In this document: piece by piece, positions 1-9,144 of the stretch | How the letters are laid out: the number at the start of each line of letters is the position of its first letter | Position numbering within the stretch: the first letter of the stretch is position 1 | Origin: Symbiodinium natans | Taxonomy: Eukaryota > Sar > Dinophyceae > Suessiales > Symbiodiniaceae | DNA length: 64,000 nt | Direction: 5' to 3' | Assembly (NCBI GenBank): GCA_905221605.1 | Contig: CAJNDS010002100.1 | Span: forward strand, 419,001-483,000 | The notes under the pieces: generated by a model | Told to the model about the DNA's origin: nothing | Database searches by the model: none | Seen by the model: only the letters and a program-made list of their open reading frames with translations | Translations under genes and position numbers: made by a program

Positions 1-391
1 CAACAAGTGCGCACTTACTGTAATTAGTAAGGACTCAGAAATGACTTTAAACGTCCAGTGCTCTGAATAGCTGCTTTCGAGGCGCCTGCCAGCCTGGTGT
101 AGGGTTCGAGGCTTAAGAATCGAAGCTCTGAGTTGATGTCAATCCGCTGGCCTCCCACAGTGAAACGCCCTCCGCAATTCTTCTCCCTTTGGCTGCTGAA
201 GGGTGGGAGCGTGTCCTTACATGAGTTCCCAGCTCTTGAAGCTCAGTGCTCGGAAGTTGGGGGAAAGTGGAGCTGGACACACATACTGGTAGCAGAAGAA
301 ACTTTCGAAGCAAACCTTGAGACGCCCCCAAGACTTGTAGCTTTCTTTCAGGGCCGGTCAAGGGGTCTTCGGGCAAGTCCCCTGAGCCCAG

Positions 392-496
392 ATTTACCCC
401 GACGGGCGCACCGTGGTCGCTGGATATACATATGGCAGCATGGAGGACGGCGCTGCGAATGCAGGGGAGACAGACGCCGTGGTTGCACTCTTCGAG
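392..496 (+). CDS. Possible SBBP-type beta-propeller exon
   Basis: A 35-codon open block reads from an AG acceptor (cccag|att) to an AG|GC donor (ttcgag|gcgcaa). Its core, V-V-A-G-Y-T-Y-G-S-M, followed by N-A-G-E-T-D-A-V-V-A-L-F, matches the shape of an SBBP (seven-bladed beta-propeller) repeat as I remember it: V-x-G-x-T-x-G-S followed by N-x-G-x-x-D-A-F-x-x-K-F. Such blades are common in dinoflagellate surface proteins. Neighbouring blades were not found in the 390 bases before it, so it may be the last exon of a propeller that begins before the window. It could be the extracellular start of the receptor gene whose firm exons begin at 7.36 kb, but that link is inference. The exon ends fit the AG|G rule seen elsewhere. 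Confidence 0.4.
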
Positions 497-860
497 GCGC
501 AATTGTTTAACTCATGCACTGAAGTACTGAGATGTCCTGAGGTAAGGTACGCCGAAACCGGAACATCTACGTCATGTGTACCTAAACGTCAGCGCAGAAT
601 GCTCCCCACGTCCCGCAGCCCCCTCCCCATGCTTTCTCTATAAACGCACATGAAGACAAGTGTCTACTATCTGCTGTTACGGGGGCTGGCAGGGTTTGTT
701 TGCAGGCCGCATCTACTATCATTACCTTCACAGCCTCTCCAGATCTTTCTCTACACATGAGGTTGTGCACCGTGCGTGCTGCTTCCTCCCTCCAAGGTTG
801 GGGTGGGGAGGGAAACCCTTGAAACCTCAACCCAAAACTCAAAACAACCCTAAACACACA

Positions 861-1048
<188 letters not shown>

Positions 1049-1348
1049 AAATCTTAAACCTAACCCCGACAACTTGGAGCGGCACTGCGTAACGTGTGCA
1101 AGCTACGAGAAGAGAAACGGTCTACCCTAAGCTGGCATGCAGCTGTCGCTGCTGTGAGCGCATGTTCTTCTTGCCTCCTGGATTACCTATTTCTCACACG
1201 TGCTTGTGTGAGCCCCATACATGATTCACAACAAAGTCTGGAGTACAGCTTTTAGGGTTTGTACGAAACGCTGTGCTTGACCCATGGCATGCAGTGAAGT
1301 GAATACTAATTACCAGTATCCCGGAATCGGCTAGCAATGCTTTGACAG

Positions 1349-1975
1349 TTCGTGACAACAACCTCATCAACTGCCACGTCAATGACATCCACATCATCGA
1401 CGCTGACGTCATCGTCACTGACGTTGACATCTTCAACATCGTCGACTCATACGGCAACAACATCATCGACCTCAACAGAGTCGTTGACATCTTCGACGTC
1501 GTCGACTCAGACGTTAACATCGTCAACGACATCGACGTCATCGACCACAACGGTGTCATCGACGTCTTCAACGAGCACGTCATCATCGACATCTACATCG
1601 TCGTCAACGTCATCGTCATCCACATGGTCGACGTCAACAACGTCGTCGACATCTACGTCATCGATGTCAACAACATCAAAGACGTCTTCTTCCACGACGT
1701 CGACATCATCGACAACGACATCATCGACAACGACATCAGGGACATCGACCTCGTCGTCCACGTCGTCGGCATCCACATCATCGACGTCGTCGTCCACGTC
1801 GTCATCGTCCACATCATCGACATCAACGACGTCGTTGACGTCTACCTCGTCGTCAACGGTGTCAACGTCATCAACAACGATGACGACAAGAACCGCAACC
1901 AGCGAGACCGGCGCCATTGCTATTGAGCTGGAGCGCACGACCAACTACCTGCTGGGCCGCTGTGCTCGAAAATGA
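1349..1975 (+). CDS. Ser/Thr-rich linker exon
   Basis: After a tttgacag acceptor the frame reads F-V-T-T-T, then about 180 residues that are almost only Thr and Ser, and ends with a less repetitive stretch (T-S-E-T-G-A-I-A-I-E-L-E-R-T-T-N-Y-L-L) before a stop. The entry F-V-T-T-T parallels F-V-T-Q-P-T-T-T at the start of the Thr linker in the kelch gene at 31.8 kb, so I read it as an extracellular mucin-like spacer between a propeller and a GAIN domain. The tract is built from ACA, ACG, TCA and TCG codons, and for that reason the other two forward frames are largely open too. The 3' exon edge is not resolved. A purely non-coding low-complexity repeat is the alternative. Confidence 0.5.
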   Translation, partial: FVTTTSSTATSMTSTSSTLTSSSLTLTSSTSSTHTATTSSTSTESLTSSTSSTQTLTSSTTSTSSTTTVSSTSSTSTSSSTSTSSSTSSSSTWSTSTTSSTSTSSMSTTSKTSSSTTSTSSTTTSSTTTSGTSTSSSTSSASTSSTSSSTSSSSTSSTSTTSLTSTSSSTVSTSSTTMTTRTATSETGAIAIELERTTNYLLGRCARK

Positions 1976-2589
1976 TCGTGATGTGGCGGGTGTGTTTCAT
2001 GCGAACATCTCATGCAGCTGTCAGCTCTAGGCTCATGAAGTTAATGGGCCTTTCTTGAACGACGTCGTGGGTTTTCTTCGTCATCGTCTCTTTAGAGGTA
2101 GCAATCGTACAGCAAAACGGGAGAGAGTATCGGGTTTGTGGTTCAGGGTTTAGGGACTCAAGTAGTAGATGCAGCAAACACCGCAGAGCACTGACCAATG
2201 CACGGGAACGTGATCCAAGAAAACAAGGCTTTGTTGAACACAGTCAGTGATGTCGTTCTTGTGGGGTGACCACGATGGAGAATGTGGTGTCGCCATCATT
2301 ACTGCAGGCGAGTTTCGGCACCACTCCTAAAGCGACCTTCTGGGATGGGGGTGGAAGGGAGTTAGGGCCACAACTGAGTCATTACATGTTGCTCAGGTTG
2401 TCCCTGTGCTTCCCACGCGCGCACAGGCACACAGACACCACACGCGCATACGCACGCGCATTGTCAGTTCTTGTTTCATCAAGCAGCGGATGCACAAACA
2501 TGCAATCGTCTGGAAATGCTTTTTGACATCGCAGCCGTGGCGTACGACTGGTGACTGATTGCTGAGGTGAGCTGACATCCCTTGGCCAG

Positions 2590-2733
2590 GCTAATGCAAC
2601 AGCGAATGCAACAGACGTTGGTACGATCACCGCCGTCAAGCCAGGGACCCAGGGTCCAAGTATTGAAGGTCCTGTCACGTATGCCCGGGCACTGTTGGTG
2701 CATGAAGCTATTTTGGCGTTGCTCTGGGTGGCA
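2590..2733 (+). CDS. Possible short extracellular exon
   Basis: A 48-codon open block follows a ggccag|gct acceptor, contains two N-A-T sequons at its start and continues through G-T-I-T-A-V-K-P-G-T-Q-G-P-S-I-E-G-P-V before a stop (tag) at 2734. It lies between the Ser/Thr linker and the GAIN-like exons and on the same strand, so it could be the start of the GAIN region of the same gene. No domain is recognised. The evidence is only the open frame, its non-repetitive composition and the acceptor. Confidence 0.3.
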
Positions 2734-3129
2734 TAGGGAAGACCGAAGCAGGGTAGGTTCAAACTCCAAGCTCGTATATATTCGGTATCTTCATGCCGGT
2801 AGGGGTTGGCTTACAGGTTTCGGTTTGGAGGCCGAGGTCCGCGAGAGCAAAAAGTGTTGAGGGAGTTTTGCTTTGGAATTACGTTGGGGCTACGGGGATG
2901 CAAGCGACTGCCTAGTGCTTCTTAGAAGGCAAAGCAGTCCTGGGGTTTAGCTTCCGCATCTCTTTTAGGGTTGAAGTTGTAGGGCTTGGGGCTTCTTCCG
3001 ATTGCAGGTGCTTCCTATACTACGCGTCCGACATGCTGTGCTTGTTCTTGTTATTGTTTGGAATGTTGCACCTGCTTTAGCCCTCCCCCCGCCCCCCCCC
3101 GCCCTGTTTAGACGGCCCATATGATTTTA

Positions 3130-3680
3130 ATAGGCAGGAGTTTATATACATTTACAAAGGGATCCATATGATTTTAAAAGGGATGAGCTTATCTGAATTT
3201 AAAAGGGGTCCATCTGAATTTCAAAGGGATGAGAACTTTAAAAGGGATCCATATGATTTTTTTAAATCCATGGCCCGCGGCCAGGACATGAAAGCGGGTC
3301 CCGAAACAGTGCCTCTTATTTTGGGCTGGCTCCTGGACCACCCCTTTGCCGGACTGATCAAGACAATTTCTTGTTTGGTTTTAAAAAGGGAGTTCTTGGT
3401 TTCGGCTTTGTTGGGATTCCGGGTTTTCGGGGCCGTGGAAAAGAGGCCCGCTTTAAGATTCAGAAGCCCTGCCGTTAAGCCAAGAGACCAGGGCATCGAA
3501 ATCCAGAAAGCCCCAGGCTCCCAGGCCTGCGGCCAGGACATGAAAGCGGGTCCCGAAACAGTGCCTCTTATTCGAGGTTGGGCTGGCTCCTGGACCATCC
3601 CTTTGCCGGATTGAGCAAGACAATTTTTATACGGTTTAAAAAAAGCAATTCTTGGTTTCGGCTTTGTTGGATTTCGGCAT
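3130..3680 (+). repeat. Degenerate tandem repeat plus 150-bp direct duplication
   Basis: From about 3130 to 3270 short units of the type 'aaagggatccatatgatttt' recur four or five times. A longer unit at about 3277-3420 then recurs at about 3529-3675 with roughly 90% identity by eye. Shared landmarks are ggccaggacatgaaagcggg, gaaacagtgcctctta and ggtttcggctttgttgg. The second copy runs directly into the gag-like reading frame of the retroelement. The pair could be a short terminal or leader repeat of that element, or an older local duplication that it inserted next to. Confidence 0.8.
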
Positions 3681-4682
3681 CAACCCGGCTACTTCGCTGG
3701 CCGACCGGGCGCTGGCTGCTAAAATTTGTCGTGGCTTGGCAGACAGCTAAGACAAGGGCACGAACACAGGCTGAAGCCGAAGCTACGAGTGAGATCCGCG
3801 AGTGGGCTAAACCCATCCCCCAGACGGACTACCTTGCTATGCGGGCTTCCTGTGCTACGACCTTCGGGGAGCTCGAGGAGGACCAGATCCCCGCCAAGGA
3901 GTTCATCGAGAAGAAGCTCCATGAGCTAGAGACTGGGGAGTTCCGCGCGGAGCCGCTCACGGAAGTGCTAAGCCGCGACGAGATCGATCCCGAAGTGCTA
4001 CTGCCCACCTGGGATGCTAAAGGGACCCTCTCCATCAAGAAGGGGGGGTCCAAGACAGCTATGCCCTCCGGCCCGGAGCAGCTGCGCTCGCGACTGACCG
4101 TCCTGCAAAACGCGCTATTGATGATCAAGCTAAGGCACCCCGCGCGGTCGGAGCTACAGGACGTCACCATGGCAACGTTCGAGAAGTACAAGAACTACCT
4201 CCTGGGCAGCTACTGCTACGGGCTGCGGTCCAGCGAGGAGTCCGGCGGGCTAATCCCCCTTGGACAGTGGTCCTGAGCTATGAGCATGCCATCCGCAAAC
4301 ACGCGTACAAGCTCATGGCAACGTGGGGCTACTCCTTCGGCGATGCGCTGGTCAGGAGCTACAAGGACACGGCGGTGAAGGAGAGCACTTCACGACCCCC
4401 CTGGCGCTACATGCTAAGAGGCCCGCCCCGCCAGAAAAGCCCTGGAAGCGACAGGCGGAACAAAGGGGATGGCAAAGGCGACAAGAAAAAGGCTAAGAAG
4501 AAGGGCGCTAGCAATACCCCCGAATTCAAGCCCATCTGCTTCTGCTGCAACTCCAGACGGGCTGCAAGAAGGGGGCTAAGTGCCACGTTGCGTACGTTTG
4601 CGTGCTCTGCTTTGCTAAGCACCCCGCGATGCAGCGCAAGGCGCCGGCTAAGGACACCGCCGGGGAGGCTACCACGCACTGA
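3660..4682 (+). pseudogene. Gag-like protein of the retroelement
   Basis: The first part (to about 4260) reads through W-Q-T-A-K-T-R-A, A-K-E-F-I-E-K-K-L-H-E-L-E and V-L-S-R-D-E-I-D-P-E-V-L-L-P. The reading then moves one frame at about 4258 (ccccct/tgg) into P-W-T-V-V-L-S-Y-E-H-A, shifts again near 4383 and near 4540, and ends at the TGA at 4680-4682. The tail has a Lys-rich basic stretch followed by a cysteine cluster: I-C-F, then T-G-C-K-K-G-A-K-C-H and V-C-V-L-C-F. This suggests a CCCH-like zinc-binding nucleocapsid end. The shifts are single-base, compatible with decay or with sequencing indels. I infer the gag role from its position before RT and from the basic and Cys-rich end. Confidence 0.7.
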
Positions 4683-4721
4683 CCGCTACCGCTGGAGGGT
4701 GACACAGCTAGAGGGCTACGT

Positions 4722-5600
4722 GTGCTATATCTGTTTTCCGGGACCAAACGGCCATGGGATTTGCCACACTGTCTCCGAGTGCTGGCAGGGCTACACCACA
4801 TCGAGCTAACCGTGGAGTGCGTCGACGGATCATCCACTAGCCACGGGGTCCGGGTGAACGACAAGATCCGAGCCCCGGGGGCTAGGGAGAAGAAGATCAT
4901 CCTCCGTGAGCTACGGGTCAAGACAAAAATCGGCCCGTGGTGGGCGACATTTCGAAGGCCCACCGGCGCTACAAGCGCCAGGCCTCCGAGCATGGTTTCA
5001 TGGCCTGCCAGGAGGAAGAGAAGGAGCTAAACCGCGGCGAAAGCCCGTCGATGGTCTACATCAACAAGGTGGCGACCTTTGGTCTATCGCCTGCGAGCTA
5101 CTGGTGGACCAGGATCGCTGCGTGTGGGATCCGTCTGGCGCGCCACATCATGGGAAAGGGCTATCCGCTGGAGCTTCTGTTGTGTGCGGATGATCTGGAG
5201 GTGCTAGGCCTGGACGCCAAGGAGGGAGGGCATCCCTATGTGCTACCTCTTGCTTGCAACGATGGGTTTTCCCTTCAAGTGGGCTAAGACGCGTGGTGGC
5301 TTTCGGAAACCGACTACGTGGGCTACAAGCTGGGCCTATCCAAGAGGAGAGCAGCCTGGCTGGTCGAGTGGCTACGTGGCAAGGTCGCTGCTGGAAAGGT
5401 GAGCGCGAAAGAAATGTCCCAGGGGCTAGGCAGGCTGGGCTTTGCAGCAACTGCGCTAGACTGGGAAAGGCCGTTCTTAGGCCCCCTGCACGCCTTGTCG
5501 GCCGCTATCCAAGGGAAGCAAGGACTCCTCACACTGCCTTCCATGCTACGTGTCCTCATGGAGCTTGGAGAAGGGGAGAGGCTCCAAATTCCAGAATCCA
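4722..5600 (+). pseudogene. Reverse transcriptase of the retroelement
   Basis: The RT signature is visible in pieces. The motif A region is G-D-I-S-K-A-H-R-R-Y-K (about 4943). There is then A-T-F-G-L-S-P-A-S-Y-W-W, and a motif C at 5183-5194 that reads C-A-D-D instead of the usual Y-A-D-D, inside L-L-L-C-A-D-D-L-E-V-L-G. After a frame break near 5225-5285 the thumb-like part continues as D-Y-V-G-Y-K-L-G-L-S-K-R-R-A-A-W-L-V. The two catalytic aspartates of motif C remain, but the preceding Tyr is replaced by Cys. With at least two frame breaks the protein cannot be made as one piece. The RT assignment is firm; the element class is not. Confidence 0.75.
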
Positions 5601-6196
5601 TGAGCTATGACCCCACCGTTCTTTCCTTTTTCACAGACGCTAAAGCCTAGTGCCCGGTTGCACAGGACCCTGCTTCTCGCTTGAAGTCACGGAGTCTTGG
5701 GACTTGGGCCCCTTGGGCCTTGACCCGAACAAGGTCATTGCTGCTTTGGAGCTCCTGGCTACACTAATGGGCGTCAAGCTATGGGTCCCCTATAGTGAGT
5801 GACTCGAGGAAGTCCTTGCGGGTAGCGATTCGGGGCTACGCCGATAACAAGTCGAATGAGGCCGTGCTACGAAAGCTGATGACGACGAAGTTCCCCTCGA
5901 TGACCTCGATGTTGATCCTAGCCGAGGAGCTAGCGGCCAAGAATTGTGAGCTTCAGCTCCAATGGATCAGAAGGGATCTCAACCAGCTAGCGGACGACTT
6001 GACAAATGAGAACTTTGAGAGCTTTGACCCCCAGTTCCGGGTTGAGCTATCAGGGGGAAAGCTAGAGTGGAGGATTTTGGACAAGCTGCTCGCCCATGCT
6101 AAAAGCTACTACGAAGAGCTTGGAGTAAGCAAGCGAGCGAAAGGGTCGAAGCCGGGGCGCTTCGTGAAGAAGACCCGAAAGCTAGATCCCTGGTAG
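5600..6196 (+). pseudogene. RNase H-like domain of the retroelement
   Basis: The usual order of acidic residues of an RNase H fold is present: F-F-T-D-A at about 5626, E-L-L-A-T-L-M-G-V near 5750, R-G-Y-A-D-N-K-S-N-E near 5830 and W-I-R-R-D-L-N-Q-L-A-D-D-L-T near 5965. The reading is interrupted by a stop (tag) at 5648-5650 and a frame change between about 5775 and 5800. The last block ends with a basic tail (T-R-K-L-D-P-W) at the TAG at 6194-6196. The direct continuation from RT supports a single Pol-like polyprotein in the ancestor. Confidence 0.7.
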
Positions 6197-6220
6197 CTCG
6201 AAGGGCTACGCAAGGGGGGC

Positions 6221-6335
6221 CCGATCTACCGAAGGTGGATCGGCCTCCGAGCTATGATGTGGGATCAGTCCACCTCCAGAGAACAGAGTCCGTCCGAGTG
6301 CTAACTGGTGAAGTAGCATCACGCACACCAAAGCT
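6221..6335 (+). repeat. Retroelement 3' block, copy a
   Basis: This 115-bp block starts 24 bases after the last pol stop. It opens with a 10-bp stem and a GAA loop (ccgatctacc / ggtggatcgg, one G-T pair) and includes gtccgtccgagtgctaactg. A second copy lies at 6621-6733, and a diverged relative at about 28926-29030. The spacing and position suggest a terminal or sub-terminal repeat of the element family. Confidence 0.9.
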
Positions 6336-6566
6336 GTACGCACTCGTGAACCACGTAGGGGTTTACGACAGTGTGTGCTAGCTCGAGATGTCAGCTAAAA
6401 ACATCGAAGGTGTTTTTAGGAGTCCTGTTGGAGCTAAGAACTTCCTAGGGGTTCTGAGAATCTGCTACAGACCAACAGATAAAGGCTCAGAGTGCCACCT
6501 GAGCTAACTTTGAAATTGAGGATCAAAGATCCAAATGGGGCTATGGGAACATTGTGGAAAGATGTG

Positions 6567-6578
6567 GCCATTTTGGCT
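6567..6578 (+). promoter_or_regulatory. Possible relic of dinoflagellate spliced leader
   Basis: gccattttggct is a 12-base exact match to the core of the conserved dinoflagellate spliced leader as I remember it (…TAGCCATTTTGGCTCAAG). The flanks (gatgtg before, aaacg after) match only partly. Relic leaders mark cDNA re-insertion in dinoflagellates, but here the site is inside the 3' part of a retroelement, so chance or element-internal sequence is possible. Confidence 0.3.
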
Positions 6579-6620
6579 AAACGACCCAAAGAATTGAGGG
6601 GCAATTTAAAAGTGCCCACC

Positions 6621-6733
6621 CCGATCTACCGAAGGTGGATCGGCCTCCGAGCTATGATGTGGGATCAGTCCACCTCCAGAGAAAAGTCCGTCCGAGTGCT
6701 AACTGGTGAAGTAGCATCACGCACACCAAAGCT
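6621..6733 (+). repeat. Retroelement 3' block, copy b
   Basis: It is nearly identical to 6221-6335 (same hairpin, same gtccgagtgctaactggtga core), lacking a few bases around 'gaacagag'. The intervening 285 bases are non-coding but share the GCTA excess, so both copies belong to the same element. Confidence 0.9.
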
Positions 6734-7084
6734 TAGAGAGAGAGCTAGTGTACAGCCAAAGTGTCTTTAAAGCAGGGGCCAAGACTAAACCAGGTGCAAC
6801 ATTATTACCTCTTGTTGTTCTTGTTTCTTGTTCTCCTTGTTCGTCGGTGTTGGTGTTGGTGTGAAGCACGGCAGCATTGTGGTGTTTGTCGTACCTAGGC
6901 CCAATTATCCTAGTCTTTTCGTTCTTTCCCAACATAGGCGTTTCATTTCCCCTTGAGGCTGTCGGCGAGGCGGGTTTGGGTACTGTAAGGGTGGCGCTGG
7001 CTACGGCACGTCTTGTGGTCTCAGGCTCGCGCAGAGCCCGCTCGCTCGGTGTCACAGAAAATGTTGTTGCAGGTGTGGGTGTTC

Positions 7085-7200
7085 CTTTGTGGCTATGGGT
7101 GGTGGTGGTGGTGGTGGTGGTGGCCATCGCCGTCGTGCCTCTTCGTTGTGTCATCGTCGTTGTCGTCCTTGTCCTTGTTGTCGTTCATGTCTTCGTTGTT
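7085..7200. repeat. GTG/GTT-rich low-complexity tract
   Basis: It starts with about eight tggtgg units, then becomes a T/G/C-rich tract with cgtcgt and ttgttg units. It is probably intronic, just before the first firm exon at 7355. Confidence 0.8.
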
Positions 7201-7354
7201 ATCTGTGCGACCGCGCAGCTCGAGCAAAGGGTTAAAGCATCATAAGCCGTTGTAAGCATTCACTCCCTCAGCCCATGCCCCGCTTTCAGGCTTGGGGCAG
7301 TCTGGGGCTTAAAGCAGGCGTTTCCCACGGCTAAATACGGTCGCCCGTCGCGAG

Positions 7355-9144
7355 GTTGCCAGAGTTGGTCGACTCTGATTACCTCTCCGTCGTCGTGGAA
7401 ACAAGCCCGGCGGCCGCTGTGCTGCCACTGGAGGCAGGGAGGGTGCAGTATGACTTGAGGTTACCTGTGTGCTGTAGGAGATCAAGCGTCCTTCAACAGC
7501 ACTCACGCTCCGCAACTCTCTGGCACATGCGGGTGATGTGGACTTGCATGTTTACTTTTGTCCACCGTGCCCCGCGAGGCTTCCTGGAATGACTCCGCGC
7601 TGGTGCTCACGACGTTCAACGAGGAGGCCATGGAGGTCTTCGGCGGAGTCAAGCCACAGAGTGAGGCAGGCCGCCCCATCGAGGCCGTTGCGCCCTTTGT
7701 GGACGTCTCGCTGGTCGACCTCCGAAGGCAAAGGGCGCAGGGGGTGGAAGTCTCCTGGGCTTCGCCCATCTTCGTGCGAATCGCTACGCTCGAGCCAGAA
7801 CCAGACTGGATCTGCGCTGCTCGGACTGGATGGCATAGGATGGCATGCCATGTGTTCAGGGTTTAGGGTTGGAGCTTCTCGATGCGAGAGCTACTTGTGG
7901 GCAGCTGAGTCGCTCAGGCCTACTGGAACGAAGGGGAGGAAGCCTGGTCCAGCGAGGGGGTGCGCCTCGCGACTGTGGCCGAGCTCAAGGAGGCCTTCGG
8001 GGCGATGGCGGACACCTCCGGAACCTGGTGCCTTCTCAAAAAGCTTTCGATACATTTCGATACCTACACACTTACTCCACTCAGGAATGTCGGGCAGCAA
8101 GTTTAGAAGGAGAAGCTTTAGGCTTGAGGTTGGTAGGCGGTTTGGACTTGAACACGGAAGAGAAGCTTCTACGAACTTCGTGGCCAAGCCTCAAAGGTTC
8201 CTTTCAGTGCGTACCAGAAAAGGCGCTGCCTTGAGGCCTCCAGCGGCCCTCCCCTGCCAGAGAGATTCTGTGGCGTGACCAGAGTAGGGCAAAGACCAAA
8301 TCCTGGTCCTCCACAGGTTCTGTCTCCACTATATGTAGATCTTCCAGTGGTCCAGACTGTGTACGATTGGCTAGATGTTCCAGGAGTGCTTCAATCCAAA
8401 GCGGCCCCAGCGGTCCAACAAGCAACCCAAACCTGCAGCCCCGAAGCCCAAGCCCTCAGGTGATTTGGGTGGCGGGTAGGGGGAGGGGGGCTTGGATTAG
8501 TAAGGACCCGTTACGATTTCCACCATTCACGCCAAAACAAGGATTTTTATGGCCTTCGCGGCGTTTCCGCAAATTTTCACACATCACTCAACAAGGATGG
8601 ATGGTGTGTACAGGTGGTAGGGTTGCGGGGAAGGGCTAGGGACACCGTTTCAACCAGATCTTGGTGTGCTTGTTCGAGATGGGCCGCGGATGGTGTTATG
8701 AATATTATGTTTATCCTCATTCCGGTGAATCTTCTTATGCTTAGTACCGCAGCCCCATTCTCATTTTCATTCTCATTCTCATTCTCATTCTCATTCTCAT
8801 TCGCATTCTCACACTCATTTGTGTTATTGTTCCTTTTTCTTGCTGTTGTTCCTATTCCTATTCCTTTTTCTTATTCCGAATTCCATATATTGTTATCAAG
8901 ACTGTTAGGGACGATGGCTTGTCATCATTTGTACCTGTCGCATGCTTGGTGATGAACTGACTATTCCTTGATGAAGGACATATGGCGAGCAACCAACGTA
9001 CCATGACGAGCCAACAACCAATGCTACATTACTTCAAACAGCATGGAGGGGTGGGAGATCTTTTGCATGCGTGAGCATCGCAAGGTGTGCCACGATCCAC
9101 CTTTCCATCTTCGGTGCCTTCGTCGACATACTCCTGGACTGCAC
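7355..9144 (+). CDS. GAIN/GPS-like ectodomain exons of the receptor
   Basis: Exon 7355-7433 gives [16 protein letters not shown]. Exon 7579-7815 gives [17 protein letters not shown] and, at its end, P-I-F-V-R-I-A-T-L. Exon 7918-8027 gives [15 protein letters not shown]. Exon 9085-9144 gives [12 protein letters not shown]. The last two hold the GPS pattern (C-x-Y/F-W-x(6)-A-W-S-x-E-G-V … W-C-x-T-x-H-L-S-x-F). The same pattern is intact in the kelch gene as C-V-F-W-D-E-E-L-Q-G-W-S-T-E-G-V and C-A-T-S-H-L-S-L-F. The usual cleavage triplet H-L/S/T is present as H-L-S. Donors are GC at 7434, 7816 and 9145, and GT at 8028. Confidence 0.65.

Larger units (their letters stand above)
3640..6750 (+). 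mobile_element. Broken gag-RT-RNase H retroelement
   Basis: This autonomous-type retroelement reads, in order, a gag-like protein with a CCCH-type cysteine cluster (about 3.66-4.68 kb), a reverse transcriptase (4.72-5.6 kb) and an RNase H-like domain (5.6-6.2 kb), all on the + strand. Several single-base frame breaks separate the parts, so it is probably dead. I recognise the gag and RT pieces as a family common in dinoflagellate genomes. No integrase or tyrosine recombinase was found, so whether it is LTR-, DIRS- or otherwise organised is open. Two copies of a 113-115 bp block follow the coding part. The tetramer GCTA is strongly over-represented from about 3716 to 6750, both in coding and non-coding parts, and not in the flanks. 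Confidence 0.85.

Noticed and set aside
1507-1944. - strand Asp/Val-rich frame of 145 codons
   Set aside because: Mirror of the Ser/Thr tract; composed only of GAC/GTC/GAT/GTT codons and without domain or junction support.
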